Below, piece by piece: positions 11,389-21,662 of a stretch of DNA of 64,000 nt. The DNA is from Asterella californica. Its lineage: Eukaryota; Streptophyta; Marchantiopsida; Marchantiales; Aytoniaceae. The notes under the pieces are model-generated. The model did no database searches. It saw only the letters and a program-made list of their open reading frames with translations, and was not told where the DNA came from. A program made the position numbers and the translations under genes. The stretch is from assembly GCA_036924285.1 (NCBI GenBank), contig JAYKYS010000014.1, positions 6,138,001 to 6,202,000 on the forward strand. The letters are read 5' to 3'. Position 1 is the stretch's first letter; each line of letters opens with the position of its first letter.

Positions 11389-12357
11389 TGATTCGGGTAA
11401 ACCTGTGCATAAGTCCATACTTATGCTCTCCCAAGGCCCATCAGGTATTGGCAATGGCCTCAGCAACCCTGCAGGTCTCCTTCGCTCCGTTCGTTGTTGT
11501 TGACATGTCAAGCAAGTCTGCACATACTTGACTACATCCTCCAACATGGACAACCAATAGAACTGCTCTTTAACTCGTTGCAACGTCCTATTCTGCCCTC
11601 CATGTCCAGCCAGTTCACAATCATGACATTCTTGCATGACTAGTGTCCTTAGAGATCCAGCTGGGACATAGACCTTGGTTTGCTTATAAAACCAAAGGCT
11701 ATTGCGAAATGAGAGATTACGTACCAATGGATCTCTCTCTTGTTGGCTGGTCCAACGTTGAGCTTGAGGATCGTCTGGTAATGCTTGTCTGATTCGATCC
11801 AAAAGCTCTTCACTTGTGTCCTGAGTTGTTAACGTCTGGACACGTCTGCTTAACACATCCGCTGGAATGTTTTCCTTCCCCTTTTGGTATCGCCATTCGA
11901 TATCAAAACGTGCAAGTTCCACTTGCCATCTCTGCTGCTTGCGTGACAAACGGGTTTTACTCTGAAAGTATGTATTACCCTCGCAGTCCGTGACAACAGT
12001 AACCTTGCTTGGTAACAAATAATGCTCCCAACGCTTCAGACAATGAACAACAGCGAACATCTCTTGTTCATGAGCAGGCCATCTTGCCTTTGTTTCTGAA
12101 AACTTGTGACTTTGGTAAGCCACTGGATGCTTTCCTTGCATCAGCACTCCTCCAATGGCCCATTGGGAAGCATCTGTGTGAACCTCGAAAGGTTCTCCCA
12201 TCTTTGGCAGAGTTAGCACGGGCATCTCTGTCAGTGCTTGTTTCAACTCTTGAAACGCTCTTTCAGCTGCTGGATTCCAAACAACCTTGGAAGTCTTGCG
12301 CAATTCTCCCATCTTTGGCAGAGTTAGCACGGGCATCTCTGTCAGTGCTTGTTTCAA
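11389..12357 (-). pseudogene. D RNase H and integrase zinc-binding region
   Basis: The minus-strand open stretch contains the RT-RNase H connection, RNase H (VHTDASQWAIGGVL, then HEQEMFAVVHCLKRWEHYL, with NIPADVLSRR at the end) and the integrase HHCC zinc finger (ECHDCELAGHGGQNRT...CLTCQQQ), ending as the catalytic core begins (ISMDLCTGLP). Its 5' end carries a 111-bp in-frame tandem duplication and is out of frame with the RT segment, so the polyprotein is broken here. Confidence 0.9.
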
Positions 12358-12396
12358 CTCTTGAAACGCTCTTTCAGCTGCTGGATTCCAAACAAA
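12193..12396 (-). repeat. 111-bp tandem duplication in D pol
   Basis: A block of about 92 bp starting at 12193 recurs at 12304, with 19 bp of unique sequence between, giving a 111-bp period (37 codons). The protein repeat includes ALTEMPVLTLPKMGE. One copy lost the bases linking it to RT, and a frameshift coincides with that junction. Confidence 0.85.
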
Positions 12397-13043
12397 GGTG
12401 CAGCTTTATGCGCAAACTGATAAACAAAGCGCCGAAAGTATGTAGCTAACCCAAGAAAAGATCTGAGCTCATGAACACTCTCAGGTCTCTTCCATTCAAC
12501 AATGGCTCGAATCTTAGCCCTGTTAGGATGAAGACCTTGCGCATCGATCAAACATCCTAGAAACACCACACTCTCTTGTCCAAAAGAGCACTTGCTCTTC
12601 TTAAGATAGAGTTGATGTTCTTCCAGGCGCTTAAACACCATTTCAACATCTACTAGATGCTGATCCCAAGTGGATGAGAAGATGATGATATCGTCTAGGT
12701 ACACGATAACACTCTCATCCAAGAGATCTCTGAAGATCTCGTTCATTAGCCTGCAGAAAGTACCAGGTGCATTGGACAATCCAAACGGCAACACTGTATA
12801 CTCAAACAAGCCATACCTCGTCCTTACAGCTGTCTTCTCTTCATCTCCTTCTTTGATCCGGATCTGGTGATATCCATAACGCAGATCCAGCTTGGTGAAA
12901 TACTTTCCTGTGGCCAATCGATCGGTGGTTTCATCCATGAGAGGAAGAGGATACTTGTTCTTGACAATAACCTTATTGAGTGCACGATAGTCCGCACACA
13001 TGCGAATACCACCATCTTTCTTGGCCACGAACAACACCGGGGC
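12354..13043 (-). pseudogene. D reverse transcriptase core, interrupted upstream by C
   Basis: The minus-strand frame begins at the C insertion point and reads through [48 protein letters not shown], the catalytic YLDDIIIFS and [11 protein letters not shown], ending [12 protein letters not shown]. All RT core blocks are present and intact. The N-terminal piece lies at 40814-41270 on the far side of C, and the frame is in register once C and one 4-bp target copy are discounted. A frameshift at about 12380 separates it from RNase H. Confidence 0.93.
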
Positions 13044-13957
13044 TGTAAACCCTCCGTGGTCCTATCGATCAACTACCCCCCCCGATCTCTCAACCTCCAC
13101 GATGGTCATCCACGAATCTGCAACATGTCGGGCCTGTCTCTCACTCAAGGGTCACCTCTGATGACTTTGATGGAAGCACACCATGAACTTGAAGGGAAAA
13201 TGCTGAGTTCACTCATTCATACACCCACAAACTTATCAACTAAAAATCTCCTTAAACACATCAACTAAAATCCTCCATTCTAACGACGTCTCTCAAGTTC
13301 TCACATGCTAAAAATATCCCATACTCTCTATATTACTCAAGTTGTCATTACGACAATGTGAAAACAAGAATGAGGAGCTCTTCTCTACTCCTCTATTTAT
13401 ACATTCTAGGTTTTTACTTTGGTACCCCCGGTAACTCAGCCGTAACTACTTTTACCGGGTTTTACTAAGATATTACTTAAGATAAAAGCATTAATCACAT
13501 GGGCTTTTTACCTTTTCACATGGGTTTATTCCTTCAAAGTCAACAACTTCTAGAAGGATTCTAGAATATTCTCAAGGAATCTCGAATTTCCACCCCCTCT
13601 CTACACTAGGACCCACTAAAAAGGAAACATGTGGAATCTCTTCTTGTTTTTAATGCCCACAAAGTCCACAACTTTAATCCAACCACTAATATCAAGTCAA
13701 AAGAAGATAAGGGATACTTTCCACCTCCTTTCTACCTTTTAGACAAGATGACAAGATAGTAGTGCTCACTCTTTAGCAAATATCTGAATTCTGTCAAAAC
13801 TACAGCTAAGTTTAACCATAACTAACTTTTAGCTAGTCATGACTAACTTGATACCTCCTAAAAGTACTTTGGCAGCAAATAAACATTCTCAACACTTAGT
13901 TAGAACTAAACACCTTACTAATAGATAAACTTCCTATGTGTAACATAGGTCGTTACA
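13044..13957 (-). repeat. C 3' LTR
   Basis: This is the 914-bp partner of 39901-40813. On the minus strand the G-rich polypurine tract GTCCGGGGGTAAAA (13958-13971) lies directly upstream of TGTAACGACC, the LTR start. Gypsy G uses nearly the same tract. Confidence 0.95.
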
Positions 13958-13970
13958 TTTTACCCCCGGA

Positions 13971-16553
13971 CTAAATTTTCGCTCCGTCTTCGGAGTGAAG
14001 AGAGAACTTTTGTCGATGAAACAACTTCAACTTGTCATGGTTGACCCGATCGAATCTCCTTCCTCCCAACTCCTGAAGGTCATATGTGAAGTTGCTCCAC
14101 ACCTTATCTACAACAAAAGGACCAAAATATCTTGGAAGAAACTTCTTCCTAGCCCTCTTGAATCTAATAGCATCATACAACATAACCCAATCTTCGACTT
14201 GAAAAGGTTTTACCTCCCTCTTGCCCAACCGTTTGTCGTAACTCTTCTTTTGATACGCCTGAGCTCGTTCCATCCGGATCATTGCTACCGCTCGAGTCTC
14301 TTCCAACTCCATGAGTTGTTCTCTTCTTGATCTGACCATGTCTTCTCCCCTCGACCTTTTCAACTTTCGTTGAATAGTTTGAAAAGTATCCAATTCGAAT
14401 TGGATCGGCAACTTGGACTCCACTCCATAAACCAGTCGAAATGGGGAGTATCCAGTAGAAGTCTTTGTTGTCGTTCGATACTCCCATAAGATGGCATGTA
14501 GTCTCTTATCCCAAGTATGTTTCGCAGTCTCAACACCAACATCTTTGGCGAGCATCATACAGAGTGTAAGATTGGTCTTCTCCGCAAGACCATTAGCATT
14601 TGGTTTGTATGAGGTCGTTACTCGTGGCTTGATAGAAAAGTGTTGTAGCATAGCAGTAGTCATGCTCCCTACAAACTCTCCTCCTCTATCTGAGACCAAC
14701 TCTAACGGACATCCAAATCTGGTGATGATCCTCTCCCATAGGAATCTACCGACTTCTGTTTCATTAGTCTCCCTCAAAGGTCTAGCATCTACCCACTTGG
14801 TACAATAGTTAGTGGCGACTACAATGTATCTATTGCCTCGAGGTGTCTTATTAAGAGGACCTACAAAGTCAATACCCCACTTCTCAAATGGTCCTAATAT
14901 TGGAATTGATCTTAACGGAGGTGTTCTAGTAGACTTCAGAGCAAATGCTTGACATACATCGCAAGTTTTACAATAGTCTAAACACTCCTTGAAAATCCCT
15001 CTCCAGTGATAACCCGCATCCAAAACCTTGAAAGTTGTTATCTTACCAGCAAAGTGACCTCCGCAAATAGTGCCATCGTGAAACTCGTGCATCAGCTTGA
15101 ACGCCTCCTTCTGACCAACTGCTCTCCTTAGTAACCCATCTGCTTTCTGATGAAATAGAATTCCCTCCACCATGGTGTAAGGTTTGCATCTCTTGATCAA
15201 CGCGTTACGTTCTCGGGTATGCATACCTTCTGGAAAAGAGCCATCTGCAAGGAAGCTCCAGATTTCCTTGTACTCGTCCGGTATCTCCTCGATGCTTGTG
15301 ATGGTCATCAGATGCTCGTCTGGAAATGAATCATCAAACGGTTCTTCTCCCTCATCATCATAAGCCCTCGACAAAAGATCAGCATTTGCATGCTTTTTCC
15401 TTGGTCTATCTTCAATCACGTAGTCGTATTCTGTTAGAAGGATCTTCCAACGAGCAATACGACCTTCGGCATTAGGCTTATTAAAGATATACTTTAAAGC
15501 CTTGTGATCTGTGACTATGGAAAATTTCCCTCCTAGCAAGTAGTGTCGAAATTTCTTCAATCCAAAGATCACCGCTAATCCTTCTCGTTCAGTCACGGAG
15601 TAATTCTTCTCCGCTGGAACCATCTGCCTACTAGCATAAGTTATAGCATGATCATGCCCATCTCCATCTAGCTGACTTAATGTACATCCGATTGCTACAT
15701 TGGAGGCATCCGTATACAGAATAAATGCTTTACTCCACTCAGGTTTAGCAAGTATAGGAGCTGTCACTAATGCCTTTTTCAGCTCCTCAAATGCTTCCTT
15801 TGCCTTCTGATCATGCACTATCAAGTCAAAGTCAACTCCCTTCTTCATGTACATAGTCAAAGCTATTGCTTTGTTTGAGAAGGAAAAGACAAACCTACGA
15901 TAATATCCAACCATGCCAAGAAACTGCCTCAACTTTGTCAAGTTGATCGGAAATGGAAGATCCATAATCTTCTTCACCTTCTCAGGATCTACCGCAATCC
16001 CATTCTTGGAAATGATGTGCCCTAACAGCAGACCTTCTTCGCAGCCAAAGATGCACTTCTCTGGATTTAGAGAAGCGTTGGCTTGCTCCAACCGCTGCAA
16101 AACTTTGATCACATGATCAAAGTGGTCCTCCTTTCTTCCGTACACACAGAAATCGTCAATGAAATCCCGAACAAACTTCCCTATGAATGGTTCAAATACC
16201 TTGTTCATGAACCTTTGAAACGTGGCCGGAGCATTACACAGTCCGAATGGCATCACCCGAAATGCAAATGTTCCCCAAGGAGTAGTGAAAGTAGTCAACT
16301 GTTGGTACTCCTGTGCTATCTTGATCTGGTTATACCCACTATAACCATCACCAAAGCTGTACCACTCATGACCAGCAACTTCCTCCAAAATCTCATCTAT
16401 AAATGGTAGAGGATAATAATCCTTCTTGGTAACTGCATTCAGCTTCTTGTAGTCTATGCACACTCGCAGCTTACCATTCTTCTTCTTGACAATCACAATG
16501 GGTGAAACCCATTCTGAGTTCTCCACCTCATAGATGAAACTCGCCTCCTTCAA
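13971..16553 (-). pseudogene. C polyprotein: RT, RNase H, integrase
   Basis: This long minus-strand frame (about 860 codons) is intact internally. RT: VSPIVIVKKKNGKLRVCIDY, MPFGLCNAPATFQ, catalytic FIDDFCVYG. RNase H: LYTDASNVAIGCTLSQ, TEREGLAVIF, VTDHKALKYIF, HANADLLSRA. Integrase: HEFHDGTICGGHFAG...CKTCDVCQ zinc finger, WGIDFVGPL, SDRGGEF and GLAEKTN for the DDE triad. The C-terminus (RYFGPFVVDKVWSNFTYDL...HDKLKLFH) ends without a chromodomain. The frame opens with no ATG because it is the continuation of the upstream protease frame, broken by a 4-bp insertion (ATAG on the minus strand) near 16560. Enzyme motifs look intact, so inactivation is recent or partial. Confidence 0.94.
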
Positions 16554-17740
16554 CTTGTCTATCTCCTATCTTGACCATCATTGCCGTTGTGGGGTTGACC
16601 CTTCTCTGCTTCTGTCGAACTGGTCTTGCGTGCTCCTCCAATTCGATTCGATGAGTCTCGAGAGTCACCTCCTTCAAATCCTTATAGCTGAAAGCAAACA
16701 CATGGATATATTTTCGAAATATATCTAGGAATCTACTTTTCTCTTCTTGAGTGACATTGATATCAAACTTCAGGGTAGAGAGTCTTCTCACAATCTCTGC
16801 CTCACTCAACTCTTCTTTGTCAAGATCTTTCTCCACTGCTGGTCGAGGCAACAAGTCAATAGCACTAAGCTGATGTAATGATTCATCTCGACCAAATCCT
16901 TCGTCCTCAGACGAGGATTCTTGATCGTAAGAATCTCCGGTATCTACTTCTGAGACACTCTGATCGTCCTCCGTATCAGATTCTCAGTAGTCACTAGTGG
17001 GTCTATCAGAGTTAGAAGTCACAACTCCAACACCCAAGAGAGGAACTATCACTCTATGATCTCTAGGCCCAATCCGTAAGTATCCCTTGTGCCACCTATC
17101 AGTGGTGCGCACAGCTCTCAACCAAGGCCTACCTAGGAGCAAATCATAACTAGAGTCCTTTAACACTTGAAAGGACATCAATGTTTGAACTCCCATCACA
17201 GACACGACCACCTTCTCTAACACACCCAGAGGTCTTACCCGTTGCTTGTTAGCCATCCCCACGACAATGCTAGCCGGGCGAGTTGGTTCCATCCCCAACT
17301 TCTTCATCAACCTCTCCGATATGGCGTTTACAGCCGACCCTCCATCCACCAATACGTCAGAGATGTAGTGACCATTCAATCGGACTTCAATCTTTGAAGC
17401 TCTAGTGCATACCTCTGAAGCATGCACATCCACCACACCCACTCCCACTGACTTTGATGTCTTGCTCTTGGGTTTCTTCTTCTTGCTTCTCTTAGAACTC
17501 AGTCCTCCTCTGAGTTCTCTTCGTAAGCTGGGATTAAGTGCGATCAGTTGTCCAACAGTGATGTTGGCTTTCTGAGCACCCACATCTTCAACCACATCAT
17601 ATCCCGCTTGGGAAGATGAAATGGTGAAATCCGCCATCCCCAGCTTCCTTCTTGGCTCCCTTGGTGTACTCGAAACATTACTCGAACGAGTACTTCTACT
17701 TGCTGACTCCTCCATGAAAACCGGTTCATCAGAAAATCGA
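16528..17740 (-). pseudogene. C protease and protease-RT linker
   Basis: Minus-strand frame with a basic segment (SKRSKKKKPKSKTSK) followed by a retropepsin: VLVDGGSAVNAIS as active site (DGG instead of the usual DTG/DSG) and LLLGRPWL near the end. A TGA at 16984-16986 interrupts it, but the same frame continues to 16528 through a linker ending RRVNPTTAMMVK, the usual lead-in to gypsy RT. The join to gag needs a +1 shift at an A-run near 17750, which may be a programmed site or simply decay. Confidence 0.85.
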
Positions 17741-18612
17741 GTTCTTTTTCCTTTCTTGAGCTAAAAGCTCCACCGGGGCATGAGAAGAGTTTGAACTCTC
17801 TCCTTTCTCGTAGATGGGATCTCGCACGACATCGATAGTAGCCACCCCCTTGTCTCGTCCTTGTGATGGATTTCCTCCACCCACATTCATTCTGACCGCT
17901 TCGGCACCTCTTGCTCCGTTGTTAGGACAATTTCGCTGGAAATGAGAACCTCCACACGTCCAACAAGTGATTCCTCCAAAGTTACCTTGGTTGCCTCCAA
18001 AGTTATCTTGATTTCCTCGGTTGGGATTGTTGTCGTAACCTCTTTGACCTCCTCCTCCACCTTTGTTTCTCCATTCTCGTAACTGCACCACATTTATCTT
18101 GAGATCCGCAAGAGTGTCTGTGATGCTCTTTAGCTCGGCATGAAAATCAGAGGTGACAGTAGACATCGTTGTTGGGACAAATGGTCTTGGCACCACCGTT
18201 GGAGTAGGAGCTGACGTTGAAGCAATCACCAATTGTGATGGTGCAGGTGCGATCGTTGTGACAACACCAGGAGTCGGAGTCGACACCAGAGCAGCATGAT
18301 GAGGTTGGATGATATCTCCTTCATCCAAACTTTCTTCCATATTTATCGCAATCTTGATGGCCTCCGCTTTTGTTGTTGGCTTCTCGTACCTCACTTGGGT
18401 TTGAATTGAAGGCCTCAACCCTCCCACCAAGTTCTTGGTCAACACTGCTCCAATCCCCGCCATCGTTAACTCCACTCCATTGTCTCCACTCTTCCGTAGG
18501 ACCGTCCGAAACCGTTGCTCCAACTTATCCACCCTTTCAGCATATTGCCGAACTTTCTCGTCGTCCCGTTGCTTCAAATGAGTAAGCTCCACCATGAGCT
18601 TCTCATAACTCT
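17729..18612 (-). pseudogene. C gag, C-terminal portion (3' of the H insertion)
   Basis: The minus-strand frame begins at the H boundary and reads YEKLMVELTHLKQRDDEKV, typical of the gypsy capsid C-terminal domain, then a proline/threonine-rich linker, a glycine/asparagine-rich stretch (GYDNNPNRGNQDNFGG) and the zinc knuckle CWTCGGSHFQRNC (C-x2-C-x3-H-x4-C). The N-terminal part is at 37656-37906. The two parts are in register when H and one ACTCT copy are discounted. It ends near 17729 with a frame change into protease. Confidence 0.9.
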
Positions 18613-20640
18613 TGTGGTGCCCACAAATTACAGGATGCTCGAATTTTTGAAATTTTTAAGAATAATGACTTGTTTATATAACTGAAGAAGCGTTGTTACT
18701 TAAGGTTACGTCTTCCTTAACAGGAAGATGATCTTAAGAGATGTTTGTAATAAGAAGTTGACTTCTCCAGAAGACGACCGTCTTCGGAAGAGCGTCTTCC
18801 CAGTTGCGTCTTCAGAAGACGAGAAGACGGCGGAAGATGGGAAGACGGCGGAAGACACCTATCTTCCAGAAGACAGCAACCACGAAGGATCAACCACGAG
18901 TTTCCGGGTAAGACAGTAGGTGTACCTACTGGAGCGCACCGAATAGGGAGGAAGGTCAGGAAGACACCAAGGACGAGAACCCCTAATCTGCGGGGAAGAT
19001 GCGGGAGGAAGCACATTAGCCACCTTCCAACTTCCCGCAGCACAGTGCGCCTGAAGAAGATCGATTGAGAGAGTGAACTTCGAGCTAGCATTGAGAGAGG
19101 AATCGAGTAAGACATCGAGGTAGTAGAGAGTGCGTTGGCAGCTAGGCGAAGGGTGGAATCGGATTGCGGGAGCACAAACAGCAGAGAGAGCGAAGGCATT
19201 TCTGTGGAGCTTCCGAGAAGTTGACAGTGGAGAGTGGCGAGTAGAAGCGAAGGTAGAATCGAGGTGTGGACCGAAATTGACAGCAGGCGCAGTCGTGTGG
19301 GGTCACATTGGAAGCTAGGACAAGAGCCAGAAGCGCGCGGAGGTCGAAGGCAACTCGGGAGCCGAAGAAGACTGTAGAGGTTCTTCCCCCTGTTCTTTCC
19401 CCTTCCCACTTCTTCTCGCCTTTTCTTGGTACTCCCCGCGCTTCCTTGATTGTGTGCAGGCAGCCTGATCGATTACCCCATCCCCATTCTTTCTATTGAG
19501 ACATTGGGCGCGGAAGCGCTGCCCAATTTCTGTCAAGATATCTCCTTGCTTCTTCCCGAGCTCAATTCGAACTTCCCTACCCCTAGTCTTCAAATTGGCG
19601 AACCCAACTATCAATTTCTCTACCCCCTTACCTCTCTACCCCCGAAACTTGGAATAGAAGACGATTCGGAAGATGGGAACATCTTCGGAAGACGCTTCTC
19701 GAACTTGACTGTCTTCGGAAGACATCTTCGGAAGACTGTCTTCGGAAGTCGACTGAACACAATTCGTATCAAGAGTGGATTTGCTTTGCTTTTGTGTTTA
19801 GAGAGACTTGGTACGAAGCCTGAGTGGCTTGGTGAGTTGTTTTGTTATTTCGAGAAGTTGGAACTCGGGAACTAGGCCTGTGCCTCCCCGTCTTCCAAGC
19901 TTCTCAACTCCACATCTTCCTAGAGAGACTAGAAGACTGAAAGGCTGGCAAAATGAGCGAGAAGACGTGAGGGTCCATTACGGGTCTCTTCTGTCCGACC
20001 CATAGCAGCCGTTCCTTCTTCTTCCCGAACTTAGAAGAGAGTTGTGAGAAGTATTGCTGGCAGAATCCGGAGAGAATGGTCGAGGGTCATGTCTTCTCAT
20101 CATGCAGCAAACTTCTTCTGAGTGCGTATGAGAGGTGAGAAGTCAGAAGAACAGAGTGCACATGTCTTGAGTCTGTTGTGAGGATAGATTGCGCGTAGGA
20201 AGAAGAAGACAGGTGAGACCAGTGAAGGGAAGTCTGACTTCGGGAAGTCCTCCGAGAAAGACATTGAATCGGAAGCTGTCCCAAGTGTCTTCCCAGAGGC
20301 CACTGTCACCGCAGGAGCCCGCAACCATCTTCTGAACCTTTCTCATACTCTACTTCTCGCATATCTTGTATCTTCTGATAGGAAGTAGGATGTAATGCAA
20401 GGTGGGTTGTCTTCTTGGTAATCCATGCGAGGCCTTGCTTAGATAGGATTGTTTAGATATAGCTCGGAAGACGAGAGCTATTTAGGAAGCACTGTTAGAA
20501 TCCCGGAAGACGGAGTAGCTGTCTTCTGGAAGACTAGTTTCGTCTTCTGAGAGTGGAAGCTAGATTGTGGGCACTCGAGAAGAACTGAGCCTTCAGCTCA
20601 TAGTAGGTGCTTGTGATTTAGTGCAGCAGATCTTCCAGGT
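18613..20640 (+). other. H 5' non-coding leader with dense GAAGAC/GTCTTC motifs
   Basis: About 2 kb precede the H ORF. Ten GAAGAC or GTCTTC hexamers lie in 18711-18880 alone, many paired as palindromes such as GTCTTCGGAAGAC (about 19713-19725). A TATA-like ATATAACT near 18674 could serve a promoter. Several short open frames on both strands have no recognisable product and are probably chance. A 17-mer shared with D's LTR lies at 19510-19526 (minus). Confidence 0.6.
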
Positions 20641-21662
20641 ATGTCGATGCATCCGCGAGGCTTGGTGTTACCCGCGGCAGAATTGGCCGAGGCCACTCCT
20701 TTCCTCAAGGAGTTGGGTCTCGACTTCTTCCTGTAGGACTGGAACCTCGCAGATCAAGGGCTTCTGGAGGAGGTATGGGCCGCGTTACCACCGCGTAACC
20801 GTGTACCTGCAAAGGCAGGAGTTGCTCGGGGAAGACCATCTTCCTGGACCGAAGACTGGTGGCGTAAGGCGTTTCACAGGCCTGAGACCGAGAACCGAGG
20901 ATATTGGTACGAGAAGAAGATCTTGCCTAGGATTGTGAGTTCATGGCATGTGCCTGGGAGTACCACCTGCCTTTTCGTGGAAGACAGGCAGGGGAGGAAC
21001 GGTTGGAAGATAGAGTCTTACCGGGAGCCGAAGAAGCGACTTCTGGCGAAGTTGTTTCTGCATCTTTTCCCCAAGGGAAAAGCGCAGAAGACAAGGTACT
21101 TAGGAGATCAGGACGTGGAGTTCCTGGAATCAGTGTGGGATGACATAGTGCCAATCTACTGGGGCACGTACATCCACAACTATGTACAGACGGAGCTAGC
21201 ATACTTGGGTACCCCGGCGGGAGGACATCTGACGCCCTTCTTCTGCTACTTGTATGTAGCCATGAGGGATCTTAGGGAAGATCAGCTGGCAGTGTATGGG
21301 CCAACGGAGCAACAGGAGGTGAAGGAGGAGACCTCGGAAGACGATGACCGAGAGGCAGCAGCAACGGCCCCTCCCACTCTGATGCCACAGCTGAGACCCG
21401 GCTCTCACCAGAAGACGCTTCTGGTGAGGGAAGACGAGTCTAGTGGGTTGGAAGACACCACGCCAGTGAGGAAGATGGGCCACAAAAGTGTACCGAGGAC
21501 ACCCATCTCCCTCATCCATTCAGGATCGGAGTCGGACTCGGAGGAAGACTTGCTGAGTACCCGATCGGAGCAGAAGACAGCTTCTGTAACACCTGGGAGT
21601 CTTCCGAAGACTCCAGAAGATGAAGGATGGATGGGTACTCCTACTGCGATGCGAGGAAGCGC
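20641..21662 (+). pseudogene. H ORF, 5' part: unrecognised tryptophan-rich protein
   Basis: The frame starts at ATG 20641 (second ATG at 20647), meets a premature TAG at 20734-20736, and otherwise stays open to the A insertion at 21662. The protein has a conserved-looking globular part rich in aromatic residues (WTEDWWRKAFHR, GYWYEKKILPR, SSWHVPGSTT, VWDDIVPIYWGTYIHNY, GHLTPFFCYLYVAMRDL), then an acidic serine-rich tail with repeated EED/SDSE. I do not recognise the family: there are no zinc-knuckle, RT, DDE or protease motifs. The frame continues in register at 28188. A gag-like structural role is possible but unproven. The sense-strand codons also carry many GAAGAC motifs. Confidence 0.7.

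Noticed and set aside
18717..19409. 230-codon open frame on the minus strand of the H leader
   Set aside because: Low-complexity Ser/Leu/Arg translation of GAAGAC-rich DNA, no domain, no good ATG context, opposite to the H ORF; likely chance.
19450..19875. 141-codon plus-strand open frame in the H leader
   Set aside because: No recognisable motif and not in frame with the main H ORF; kept only as leader sequence.
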